Positions 6,747-14,631 are shown, counted from the first letter of the stretch. The stretch is 20,343 bases of DNA from an uncultured Lachnospiraceae bacterium (GCA_900553355.1 USDK01000046.1:1-20343); one strand, 5' to 3'. Program-made: numbers and translations. Notes: generated by a model not told the origin, from the letters alone.

Positions 6747-7733
6747 TTATAATAACTCTGCTCTCTGCTGCTCTGGTGTCTTCATAGACAACAATGCTGG
6801 TGCAATGTCGAATACGGTCTTTGCGCCGCTTTCTCCAGCCTTTGATAATCTATATGCCGCTCTCGCATAGCATACCAGTACGCTGGCGGTAAATTCCGGG
6901 TTGGAATCCAGTTTCAGAGAATATTCAATGATATGTTTGCTTCCGTCAGTTCCTGTCTCACCGCTGCGGATTACAAATCCACCGTGAGGCATGCTGCTGT
7001 GTTCTGCCTTCAGCTCATCTTCTGAGATAAAGGTTACTGTCGTATCATATTCATCGAAATAATTCGGCATTGTCTTGATTGCATTTTCAATAGCTGCCAG
7101 ATCCGCACCCTCTTCTGGTACTACATAGCACTCGCGGAGATGCTTCTCTCTGGTGGTCAGCTCTGGTTCGCTGCCGCTTCTGACACGGTTTACCGCATCT
7201 TCGATCGGCACTGTGTACTGGATCGCATTTTTGACCCCTTTAATCCGGCGGATTGCATCAGAATGTCCCTGGCTTACACCTTTTCCCCAGAAAGTATAAG
7301 TGCTTCCCTGTACCAGGATCGACTCTGCATACAAACGATTCAGGGAAAACATTCCCGGATCCCAGCCAACAGAAATGATTCCCACATTTCCCCCGGCCTT
7401 CGCCGCTTTATCCACATTTCCAAAATATTCCGGAATCTTCGCATGAGTGTCAAAACTATCGATAGTATTAAAGTCTTCCGCAATCTGCGGTCCCATCACT
7501 GGAAGGTCTGTAGCAGAGCCTCCACAGAGCACCATCACATCGATCTGGCCTTTCATTGCCTTCATGTCATCCATCGATTTAACTGATGCCGTTTTCGTCT
7601 CAATCTCCACCGCAGACGGATCTCTTCTGGTAAAAACAGCTACAAGCTCCATATCCTCATTACGGGCAATCGCTTTTTCCACACCCCTTCCAATATTTCC
7701 ATATCCAACAATACCGATTCTGATTTTATCCAC
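6747..7733 (-). CDS. ddh: meso-Diaminopimelate D-dehydrogenase
   Basis: The 328-residue enzyme catalyses NADPH-dependent reductive amination of L-2-amino-6-oxopimelate (tetrahydrodipicolinate) to meso-diaminopimelate, a one-step route to the peptidoglycan cross-linking residue and to lysine. The N-terminal Rossmann motif Gly-Tyr-Gly-Asn-Ile-Gly is at 10-15. Asp-Ser-Phe-Asp-Thr-His, Ser-Val-Gly-Trp-Asp-Pro-Gly-Met and Gly-Val-Ser-Gln-Gly-His-Ser are hallmark stretches of the family. The start codon is GTG (7733-7731), with AGGAGG 8 bases upstream; this GTG lies inside a TTATCCACA motif on the other strand. It lies between metG and tatD, apart from other lysine genes, and is bracketed by palindromes and DnaA-box-like clusters. 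That bracketing suggests it was inserted between metG and tatD. Confidence 0.96.
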   Translation of the reverse strand: MDKIRIGIVGYGNIGRGVEKAIARNEDMELVAVFTRRDPSAVEIETKTASVKSMDDMKAMKGQIDVMVLCGGSATDLPVMGPQIAEDFNTIDSFDTHAKIPEYFGNVDKAAKAGGNVGIISVGWDPGMFSLNRLYAESILVQGSTYTFWGKGVSQGHSDAIRRIKGVKNAIQYTVPIEDAVNRVRSGSEPELTTREKHLRECYVVPEEGADLAAIENAIKTMPNYFDEYDTTVTFISEDELKAEHSSMPHGGFVIRSGETGTDGSKHIIEYSLKLDSNPEFTASVLVCYARAAYRLSKAGESGAKTVFDIAPALLSMKTPEQQRAELL

Positions 7734-7777
7734 AATCTTATCCTCCTTTTATCCACATTCATTCTCAACTATCCACA
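7726..7777. promoter_or_regulatory. Cluster of DnaA-box-like motifs at the ddh start
   Basis: Two perfect TTATCCACA motifs (7726-7734 and 7749-7757) and one CTATCCACA (7769-7777) share one orientation. The first overlaps the GTG start codon of ddh and the second lies just upstream of its ribosome binding site, so binding here would interfere with ddh expression. See the matching cluster at 6698-6744. Confidence 0.55.
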
Positions 7778-7783
7778 TATCCT

Positions 7784-7829
7784 TTCATTGGGGACGGGGG
7801 ATTTCCGGAAATCCCCCGTCCCCAATGAA
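7784..7829. repeat. GGGGACGGGGG palindrome, copy 3
   Basis: A perfect 46-base palindrome centred on CCGG, containing the same arm as the copies at 1698 and 6653. It ends at the base before the metG stop codon (complement of 7830-7832). It could stabilise the 3' end of the metG message or act as a terminator stem, although no T run follows it. Confidence 0.9.
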
Positions 7830-9770
7830 CTAGCAGATCTCTGCGCCTGCAGGCATTTCTTTTTCCGGGGTCATGAGTGCCAGGTTGCCGTCGGCGTCTT
7901 CTGCGCACAAAAGCATACCTTCGGACAATACGCCTGCCAGTTTTGCCGGCTTTAGATTAACCAGTACCATGACTTTTTTGCCTACCATTTCTTCCGGCGT
8001 ATAGTGGGCCTTGATACCGGATACGATCTGTTTGACCTGGCTGCCGATCTTCACCTGGGAACAAAGCAATTTCCTGGATTTCTTCACTTCTTCGCAGGCG
8101 ATGATCTCGCCTACCTGGAACTGCATCTTTCCGAAATCTTCAAAGGTGATCTCCGGTTTTGCTTCGATGTCGATCACCGCTGCATCTTCAGCTTCATCAG
8201 CTTCGCCACCGGCAGCATCTCCGGCCTCTTCTACCGGCGGATGCAGTTCTTCAACTTTTTTCATGACTTCTTCAAGATCCAGTCTTGCAAACAGAATCTC
8301 CGGCTTTTCTGTAACTTTGCCGTCTCCCAGCTGTGCCTTGATCCGCTCGGAAGTATCTGGCATGAAAGGCTTCAGCTCTTCTGCGCCGGTCTTGATGCTC
8401 TCGATCAGATTTGCCAGCACCGTCTCCAGACGGTCTTTCTTTGCCTCGTCCTTTGCCAGTACCCATGGTGTAGTTTCATCAATGTATTTGTTGCAGCGCT
8501 TAAAGAGGTTGAAGATTTCTGTGATGGCATCTGCCACACGAAGCTTATCCATCTTTTCGTCAACCTTTCCGGCCAGCGCCTGTGTCTGGGCTTTCAAGTC
8601 GTCATCGAAGACTTTTTCACTTTCATCCGCCACGCCTTTGTTTGTAACAACACCGCCAAAATATTTGTTTGTCATGGAAATGGTCCTGTTTACCAGATTT
8701 CCCAGTGTGTTGGCCAGATCCGCATTCATGCGCTCTACCATCAGCTCCCATGTGATCACACCGTCATTTTCAAAAGGCATCTCATGCAGCACAAAATAGC
8801 GCACAGCGTCCACACCGAAGAAATCCACCAGCTCATCCGCATACAGCACGTTTCCTTTGGATTTGCTCATCTTGCCGTCCCCCTGCAGAAGCCACGGATG
8901 CCCGAACACCTGCTTTGGCAGCGGCAGGTCCAGCGCCATCAGGAAGATCGGCCAGTAGATCGTATGGAAACGAATGATATCTTTTCCGATCAGATGCAGG
9001 TCTGCCGGCCAGTTCTTCTGGAACATCTCCGAATTTTCACCATCGCAGTCATAGCCGATTCCAGTGATGTAGTTGGTCAGTGCATCCAGCCATACATAGA
9101 CTACATGCTTCGGATCGAAGTCCACTGGGATCCCCCATTTAAAGGAGGTCCTGGATACACACAGATCCTGAAGTCCCGGAAGCAGGAAGTTATTCATCAT
9201 TTCATTTTTCCGTGAAACCGGCTGGATAAACTCCGGATGCTCATTGATATACTCAATCAGGCGGTCTGCATACTTACTCATACGGAAAAAATATGCCTCT
9301 TCCTTCGCCGGCTTTACCTCACGCCCACAGTCCGGGCATTTGCCGTCCACCAGCTGTGATTCTGTCCAGAAGGATTCACAGGGCGTACAGTACAGCCCTT
9401 CATAAGATCCTTTATAAATATCTCCCTGGTCATACAGCTTCTTAAATATCTTCTGTACCTGTTTTTCATGATCCTTATCCGTGGTCCGGATAAATTTGTC
9501 ATAGGAAGTATTCATCAGATCCCAGATCTTCTTAATCTCCCCTGCAGCCTGATCCACAAATTCCTGAGGCGTTACTCCTGCCTCTGCAGCCTTCAGTTCA
9601 ATCTTCTGTCCGTGCTCATCAGTTCCTGTCTGAAAAAACACATCGAACCCACGGCTTCTTTTGTACCTGGCGATAGCATCGGCAAGCACTGCTTCATAGG
9701 TGTTTCCGATGTGCGGTTTGCCGGATGCATAGGCAATCGCCGTTGTAATGTAATACTTCTGCTTTTCCAT
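7830..9770 (-). CDS. metG: Methionyl-tRNA synthetase with C-terminal tRNA-binding domain
   Basis: The enzyme charges tRNA-Met (EC 6.1.1.10). With the ATG at 9770 it has 646 residues. The class I signature Pro-His-Ile-Gly-Asn is at 19-23, Lys-Met-Ser-Lys-Ser at 300-304, and a zinc knuckle is formed by Cys128, Cys131, Cys145 and Cys148. The last 100 residues or so (from about 540) are an EMAPII/Trbp111-type tRNA-binding domain, joined by an acidic Ala/Glu-rich linker. An AGGAG site lies 9 bases before this ATG. The ATG two codons upstream is only 3 bases from that site, and the GTG at 9788 has none. Expression is controlled by the T-box leader upstream. It is followed by a palindrome and then ddh and tatD on the same strand. 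Confidence 0.97.
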   Translation of the reverse strand: MEKQKYYITTAIAYASGKPHIGNTYEAVLADAIARYKRSRGFDVFFQTGTDEHGQKIELKAAEAGVTPQEFVDQAAGEIKKIWDLMNTSYDKFIRTTDKDHEKQVQKIFKKLYDQGDIYKGSYEGLYCTPCESFWTESQLVDGKCPDCGREVKPAKEEAYFFRMSKYADRLIEYINEHPEFIQPVSRKNEMMNNFLLPGLQDLCVSRTSFKWGIPVDFDPKHVVYVWLDALTNYITGIGYDCDGENSEMFQKNWPADLHLIGKDIIRFHTIYWPIFLMALDLPLPKQVFGHPWLLQGDGKMSKSKGNVLYADELVDFFGVDAVRYFVLHEMPFENDGVITWELMVERMNADLANTLGNLVNRTISMTNKYFGGVVTNKGVADESEKVFDDDLKAQTQALAGKVDEKMDKLRVADAITEIFNLFKRCNKYIDETTPWVLAKDEAKKDRLETVLANLIESIKTGAEELKPFMPDTSERIKAQLGDGKVTEKPEILFARLDLEEVMKKVEELHPPVEEAGDAAGGEADEAEDAAVIDIEAKPEITFEDFGKMQFQVGEIIACEEVKKSRKLLCSQVKIGSQVKQIVSGIKAHYTPEEMVGKKVMVLVNLKPAKLAGVLSEGMLLCAEDADGNLALMTPEKEMPAGAEIC

Positions 9771-9830
9771 TTCCATTCTCTCCTTCACTTTTTATCTGGA
9801 ATATCTTCCATGAAAATAATGATTAAAAAT

Positions 9831-9869
9831 AAAAAAACTCTGGCCCTTCTACAAATAGAAAAGTCAGAG
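9831..9869 (-). terminator. Rho-independent terminator of the metG T-box
   Basis: On the minus strand CTCTG (complement of 9865-9869) pairs with CAGAG (complement of 9838-9842), with an inner TTCTA/TAGAA helix, followed by seven T (complement of 9831-9837). Its left arm shares bases 9868-9869 with the antiterminator helix, so the two cannot form together. Confidence 0.8.
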
Positions 9870-10118
9870 AAGACGGGATCTCTCCCGTGTTACCACTTCT
9901 GTTCATCCCCGCCTCACGGCCGGAGACCTTAGCAGGTGCACTGATGACACCTTCCGCTTTAAAGGGCGGACCCTTTGCGGGCTTACACTTCTGCTCACCC
10001 ACACCGCTCAAAAGCCATCTTCCGCCAGCTTCACAGCCCGTTCCTCTCAGCTTATCCGGAACTTCTCTGTAAGACCTCCCACAGGCGTACTCTCTTTCTC
10101 ACCGCGTTTCCATGATTT
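9831..10118 (-). promoter_or_regulatory. T-box riboswitch leader of metG
   Basis: This leader senses uncharged tRNA-Met and permits metG transcription when methionylation is low. The antiterminator is clear: AGAAG (complement of 9896-9900) pairs with CTTCT (9868-9872) and ACGGG (9884-9888) with CCCGT (9873-9877), leaving the 7-base bulge TGGTAAC (9889-9895). Its TGGT can pair with the ACCA end of the tRNA. Upstream lies a long Stem I region; ACAG/CTGT and GTTCC/GGAAC helices enclose the distal part. An ATG triplet (complement of 10016-10018) on its 3' side is the likely Met specifier, but I could not fold the loop reliably. The terminator alternative is at 9831-9869. Confidence 0.88.
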
Positions 10119-10125
10119 GTTTAAA

Positions 10126-10155
10126 ATCGTAGCATATCAAAAGACCAGCTGTCAA
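10126..10155 (-). promoter_or_regulatory. Promoter of the metG T-box transcript
   Basis: On the minus strand TTGACA (complement of 10150-10155) and TACGAT (complement of 10126-10131) are 18 bases apart, and a TGC precedes the -10 box as in extended -10 promoters. Transcription should start near 10119, at the beginning of the T-box. Confidence 0.8.
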
Positions 10156-10206
10156 GCACTTCCGCCATAATTCTGCTGCCAACGGCATTTCCCGGATCTG
10201 ATTTTT

Positions 10207-10268
10207 ATCAAAAAGAAAACTCCTCCATAATCACTCTCGCTTTCTTACGAAAATCATTATAGAGGAGT
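10207..10268 (-). terminator. Terminator of the polyamine transporter operon
   Basis: ACTCCTCCATAAT at 10219-10231 pairs with ATTATAGAGGAGT at 10256-10268 (one mismatch). On the minus strand the stem is followed by TTTTCTTTTTG. It lies about 30 bases after the potCD stop codon and separates this operon from metG transcription. Confidence 0.85.
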
Positions 10269-10295
10269 CTGGTCATAATTCACTTTTTAATCTTG

Positions 10296-12191
10296 TTATT
10301 CCGCATTGCTGGCCGCAATCTTTACACGGCTCCACAGATCGCTGATGATCTTCTTTGTATCTTCATTGTATACAAAAACCTCATCATTTTTATTGTCCGT
10401 ACGCGGAATGTAAGCATTGATCCCTTCATAATCGCCGCCCTCTCCGGACAATGTATCCATAACCTCCTGATTGGCAGAGGTATATCCCACATAACTGGAA
10501 TTATCATAGGCCCCATCGTAATCTGAAGCGTAGTTGATAAATGCGTGAGCCAGATCCGGGTTCTTGGCATTTTTCGGAATGACCATGGCATCGGACCACA
10601 GGTTCGTACCTGTTTCCGGCATAAAGTATCCCATATCCTCATTTTCTGCCATAACGTAGGTCGCATCTCCGGAATAGATCAGTCCCAGAGCCTTTCTTCC
10701 CTGCGCCATGTTATCAATGATCTCATCCATCACAATCTCCGTATCCATAGTCTCGACACATTGGATCAGCCAGTCATATGCCTCCTGCAGCTCCTGCTCG
10801 TTTTCCGTATTCATGGAATACCCCAGAGCCTTCAACGCCATCATAAAGGAATCCCTCTCGGAATCATAAAGATATACATCCCCTTTATATTTCTCATCCA
10901 GGAAAATGTTATAGCCTTCTCTTTCCAGATCCTCAATGTCTACCTTATTTTTATCATACACGATTCCCACAGTGCCCCAGAAGTATGGCACCGAATAATC
11001 ATTGTTCGGATCATAAGGAAGCCCTTTTACCGCATCTGCCAGCTTATCCATACAGTCAAGCTTGGATTTGTCCAGCTTCTGCAGAAGCCCCTCTTCGATC
11101 AGCCGCTGGATCATATAGTCGCTGGGCACCAGGAGATCATAGGATTCTCCATTGGCAACCTTGATGTACATCTGCTCATTGGAATCAAAATTTTCCATGA
11201 CTACGGTCGCACCTGTCTCTTCCTCAAAGTCGCCGATAATATTTTCACCGGTATATTCACCCCAGTTATATATATGAAGGGTCTGGCCTTCGTAAGGGCG
11301 GTCAGAGGTTCCCCCTCTAAAATTCACCGCACAGACAGCTACAGCCGCTGCACAGAGGACTGCTGCCGCCGCAGGCACCAGATGCCGTTTCCTTCCGATG
11401 TTCTCCGTCTTCTTACTCTTTGACGCCACGACCGGAGCCAGGTTGATGATCAGAAGCACGATCGTGATAATGACCACCACCAGAGTAGATACCGCGTTGA
11501 TACTGGGGTTGACACGTTTGCTCATGGTGTAGACCACGATACTTAAGTTCTTCACGCCTCTTCCAGTTACAAAATAAGAAATAATAAAATCATCTACCGA
11601 CATGGTGAAGGCAATCAGCGCGCCAGACACGATCCCCGGTGTAATCTGAGGTACGATCACTTTTCTGAGAGCCTGCCATGGCGTGGCTCCCAAGTCCATC
11701 GCCGCATCCGCCAGATTGGGATCCAATGTACGAATTTTTGGCATTACAGAAAGGATCACATAAGGGATACAGAATGCAATATGTGCCAGCAGCATGGTCA
11801 TGTATCCTTTTTCCACATTAAACGTGATAAACAGCAACATAAATCCAATGGCTGTCACGATTTCCGGATTCATCATGGGCAGGTTATTTACCTGATCCAT
11901 GACGTTGCGAATCACTTTTTTGGACTTACTAAGGCCGATGGCCGTGATTGTCCCTACTACTGTAGAAATAAATGTGGCCAGGACCGCAACGCTGAAAGTG
12001 GTATATAGAGCCTCCATCATATCCTGGGAGTCCAGCATATGCCGGTACCAGCGCAGGGAAAAACCAGTAAAACTGGTCAGCGATTTTCCGTCGTTAAACG
12101 AAAAAATTATCATATATACGATAGGAAGATAGAAGAAGGCGATCATCAGGATCATCAAAATCTTCCCGAATGGCCGTTTTCCTTTGTTCAT
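10296..12191 (-). CDS. potCD: Spermidine/putrescine ABC transporter permease fused to substrate-binding protein (PotC-PotD)
   Basis: The 631-residue protein joins two normally separate parts of a polyamine importer. Residues 1-255 are a PotC-type permease with several membrane helices and the EAA loop Asp-Ala-Ala-Met-Asp-Leu-Gly-Ala-Thr at 162-170, which contacts the ATPase. After a short basic linker, an additional hydrophobic segment (271-290) leads to a PotD-type binding domain (about 300-631) with Tyr-Asn-Trp-Gly-Glu-Tyr at 308-313 and Val-Pro-Ser-Asp-Tyr at 355-359. The extra helix should place the binding domain outside while tethering it to the permease. The frame is unbroken with no internal stop, so this is a real fusion. 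An AGGAGG site precedes the ATG. It follows potB by 5 bases and is the last gene of the operon. Confidence 0.93.
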   Translation of the reverse strand: MNKGKRPFGKILMILMIAFFYLPIVYMIIFSFNDGKSLTSFTGFSLRWYRHMLDSQDMMEALYTTFSVAVLATFISTVVGTITAIGLSKSKKVIRNVMDQVNNLPMMNPEIVTAIGFMLLFITFNVEKGYMTMLLAHIAFCIPYVILSVMPKIRTLDPNLADAAMDLGATPWQALRKVIVPQITPGIVSGALIAFTMSVDDFIISYFVTGRGVKNLSIVVYTMSKRVNPSINAVSTLVVVIITIVLLIINLAPVVASKSKKTENIGRKRHLVPAAAAVLCAAAVAVCAVNFRGGTSDRPYEGQTLHIYNWGEYTGENIIGDFEEETGATVVMENFDSNEQMYIKVANGESYDLLVPSDYMIQRLIEEGLLQKLDKSKLDCMDKLADAVKGLPYDPNNDYSVPYFWGTVGIVYDKNKVDIEDLEREGYNIFLDEKYKGDVYLYDSERDSFMMALKALGYSMNTENEQELQEAYDWLIQCVETMDTEIVMDEIIDNMAQGRKALGLIYSGDATYVMAENEDMGYFMPETGTNLWSDAMVIPKNAKNPDLAHAFINYASDYDGAYDNSSYVGYTSANQEVMDTLSGEGGDYEGINAYIPRTDNKNDEVFVYNEDTKKIISDLWSRVKIAASNAE

Positions 12192-12196
12192 CCTGA

Positions 12197-13033
12197 TTAT
12201 TCCTCCTTTCCGCCCTGGTTCCGGATCTCGATCTTACGCACCGCCATCATAAGAAGCATCATGATCACCGCCATGATCATGGAAATGGCGCTTCCGAAAT
12301 TCCATTCACCGACTGTAATAAACTGATTCTCAATCATATTTCCGATCAGGAAATACTGGCCTCCGCCAAGAAGCTTCGGGATAAAGAAGGAGCTGACTGC
12401 CGGCAGAAATACCAGCGTGATGCCGTTAATCACACCGGGCAGTGACAGCGGAAGTGTCACTCTCTTAAAGGTCTGCACCGGACCGGCTCCCAGGTCTGCA
12501 CTGGCCTCCAGAAGAGAATGATCCATTTTACTTAAGGAAGTCTGGATCTGCAGGATCATAAAGGGCAGGAAGTTATATACCATTCCCAGGAGAACTGCGC
12601 CTTCCGTATAAAGTAGTTCCTGGTCTCCCAGCCCGAAGAGGCTCAGGATCCTCTGGATCAGGCCTCCTTCACTCAAAAGACCAATCCATGCATAGGTACG
12701 CACCAGCATGTTGATCCACATGGGGATCGTTACACATAAAATCAATATATTCTGTGTCTTTTCCTTGCTTCGTGCAATAAAATATGCTGCCGGATAGCCC
12801 AGGATCAGACAGATGATCGTGGTCTTAACCGCAATCAGGAGCGAACGCCATAGGATCAATAAGAAATCCTGGTCGGTAAAAAATTTGACGTAATGCTCCA
12901 GCGTGAATGAAAAGGAAATGATACTGTTTCCCTTCTCCATAAAGGAGTACATGGCGATCAGCGCCATGGGAAGTACCAGCATCAAAGCCGCCCATACGAT
13001 ATACGGCCACGCCAGCTGTGAAAATCTCTTCAT
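12197..13033 (-). CDS. potB: Spermidine/putrescine ABC transporter permease PotB
   Basis: The 278-residue membrane protein has about six hydrophobic helices and the binding-protein-dependent permease motif Glu-Ala-Ser-Ala-Asp-Leu-Gly-Ala-Gly at 176-184, which docks to the ATPase PotA. Together with the PotC half of the downstream fusion it should form the heterodimeric channel for polyamines. Its ATG is 3 bases after the potA stop, and potCD follows after 5 bases, so translation is probably coupled. An importer of another small cation such as a betaine would look similar, but PotD-like residues in the partner favour spermidine or putrescine. Confidence 0.94.
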   Translation of the reverse strand: MKRFSQLAWPYIVWAALMLVLPMALIAMYSFMEKGNSIISFSFTLEHYVKFFTDQDFLLILWRSLLIAVKTTIICLILGYPAAYFIARSKEKTQNILILCVTIPMWINMLVRTYAWIGLLSEGGLIQRILSLFGLGDQELLYTEGAVLLGMVYNFLPFMILQIQTSLSKMDHSLLEASADLGAGPVQTFKRVTLPLSLPGVINGITLVFLPAVSSFFIPKLLGGGQYFLIGNMIENQFITVGEWNFGSAISMIMAVIMMLLMMAVRKIEIRNQGGKEE

Positions 13034-13036
13034 CGT

Positions 13037-14614
13037 TTAATACCCCGTCCTGGACATCACATGGATATCTTCCGGGAAGAAAGTCAGGCCGACCTCCTGT
13101 CCTTCCTCCGAATAATCTGTCGTATGAATCTTAAATTCACGTCCGGTAGTCCAGAAGGTAATCGGATATACGCCTTCTGTGATCTTTTCCGGATCAAATT
13201 CATAATCCACGCTGATATCCACGCTCTGCTCCTCATTGCTCAGTTTCCACCCCTGCGCGTTTGCCCAGGTCTTTAAGTCTGTATCCAGCGCCTGAGACTC
13301 GGTGATCTCGTCTACAGTTTTCACAAAGTTAAAGGCCATGATTCCCTCATTTGCCTTCTCATTCTTTACAAAGGGCTGGTCTACTACGAAGATTGTTCTC
13401 TCTACCTTTGTACCGTTTGCAGTGGAGAACACGACCGGATACTGGCCTTCTTCCTTTGATACTTCGTACTCGATCTTTGGAATGGAAATATACTCGTCGC
13501 TCTCCGGATCCCATGCCTGTGCGTTGGCACGGGCGATGACTTCTTTATCATCCAGTTCCTCCACGTCGTCGATATCCACGTAAAAATTGTTGGCGCTGAT
13601 CTTTTCTTTTCCATCCTCGCTGGTCACATCGTGATTCTGAATCACGCGCATATTGACCGTCACACTAGTTCCTGGCACCGTCTCCACGATGATCTCATAG
13701 TGGACGCCCTTAAACAGGACACTAAGCACCTCGCCGGTCATCTTGCCGTCCTTCACATCCACAATGTCGATATCCTCCGGACGAATCACCACATCCACCG
13801 GCTCGTTTTCTTTAAATCCAAAGTCCACACAGTCAAAGGTAATGTCATCAAAACGGACCTTATAATCCTCCAGCATGACCCCGCGCAGGATATTACTCTC
13901 TCCGATAAAGTTTGCCACAAACCGGTTGGAGGGCTCATTGTAAATATCCTGGGGCGAACCTACCTGCAGAATCTCTCCATGGTTCATGACCACGATCTTG
14001 TCTGACATGGTCAGCGCCTCTTCCTGGTCGTGGGTGACAAAAATAAAGGTGATGCCGACTTCCTGCTGAATTCGTTTCAGCTCATACTGCATCTCTTTTC
14101 TGAGCTTTAAGTCCAGAGCCGCTAAAGGCTCATCCAGAAGCAGCACCTTAGGCTCGTTGACCAGCGCCCTGGCAATGGCCACCCTCTGCTGCTGTCCGCC
14201 GGAAAGCAGTGTCGTATTCTTATCCTCAAATCCCTCCAGACCGATCAGCCTTAACATCTTCATAACTTTCTGGTCGATGATATCCTTGCTCATCTTCTTG
14301 ATCTTCAGCCCGAAGGCGATATTTTCATATACACTCAGATGGGGAAACAGGGCATATTTCTGAAATACTGTGTTCAGCTCCCGCTCATAGGGCGGCTTTT
14401 TGCTGATCTCCTCTCCGTCAAAAATCACGCTTCCCTCATCAGCATCTAAAAATCCGCCCAGTATCCGCAGCAGTGTCGTCTTTCCGCATCCGCTTGGCCC
14501 GAGCAACGTTACAAATTCATTTTCATAAATATCCAGATTGATTCCTTTCAGAACGATCTGACCGTCAAAATTCTTTACAATATTCCGGAATTCGATCAGT
14601 TTCTTTTCTTCCAT
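13037..14614 (-). CDS. potA: Spermidine/putrescine ABC transporter ATPase PotA with an unusual C-terminal extension
   Basis: This 525-residue protein powers polyamine import. The ATPase domain (about 5-240) has Walker A Gly-Pro-Ser-Gly-Cys-Gly-Lys-Thr at 39-46, Q-loop Gln85, signature Leu-Ser-Gly-Gly-Gln at 137-141, Walker B ending in Asp161-Glu162 and switch His195. PotA is normally about 350-380 residues; here there are about 150 more. The TOBE-like region (about 270-325) appears to resume only at the end (about 500-520). Between lie two related segments, about 358-412 and 446-500, sharing Ala-Asn-Ala-Gln-x-Trp, Tyr-Pro-x-x-Phe and Thr-x-x-Gly positions, which look like beta-sandwich (bacterial Ig-like) repeats. 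The ATG at 14614 has AGGAGG about 10 bases upstream. The frame is open further upstream but overlaps the regulator gene. Confidence 0.93.
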   Translation of the reverse strand: MEEKKLIEFRNIVKNFDGQIVLKGINLDIYENEFVTLLGPSGCGKTTLLRILGGFLDADEGSVIFDGEEISKKPPYERELNTVFQKYALFPHLSVYENIAFGLKIKKMSKDIIDQKVMKMLRLIGLEGFEDKNTTLLSGGQQQRVAIARALVNEPKVLLLDEPLAALDLKLRKEMQYELKRIQQEVGITFIFVTHDQEEALTMSDKIVVMNHGEILQVGSPQDIYNEPSNRFVANFIGESNILRGVMLEDYKVRFDDITFDCVDFGFKENEPVDVVIRPEDIDIVDVKDGKMTGEVLSVLFKGVHYEIIVETVPGTSVTVNMRVIQNHDVTSEDGKEKISANNFYVDIDDVEELDDKEVIARANAQAWDPESDEYISIPKIEYEVSKEEGQYPVVFSTANGTKVERTIFVVDQPFVKNEKANEGIMAFNFVKTVDEITESQALDTDLKTWANAQGWKLSNEEQSVDISVDYEFDPEKITEGVYPITFWTTGREFKIHTTDYSEEGQEVGLTFFPEDIHVMSRTGY

Positions 14615-14631
14615 CTCACTTCTCCCTCCTG

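Noticed and set aside
1698..7829. CRISPR array made of the GGGGACGGGGG repeats
   Set aside because: The copies are kilobases apart, are perfect palindromes, and have no regular spacers or cas genes nearby.
8004..9215. Open frame of 403 codons on the plus strand opposite metG
   Set aside because: It lies wholly antisense to metG, whose motifs are intact. The translated product has no domain signature, and the frame is a by-product of metG codon use.
9823..10011. Open frame on the minus strand within the metG leader
   Set aside because: The region is explained by the T-box antiterminator and terminator, and the frame has no ribosome binding site.
10545..11423. Open frame of 292 codons on the plus strand opposite the PotD half
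   Set aside because: Antisense to a clear polyamine-binding domain, without a ribosome binding site or recognisable motifs.
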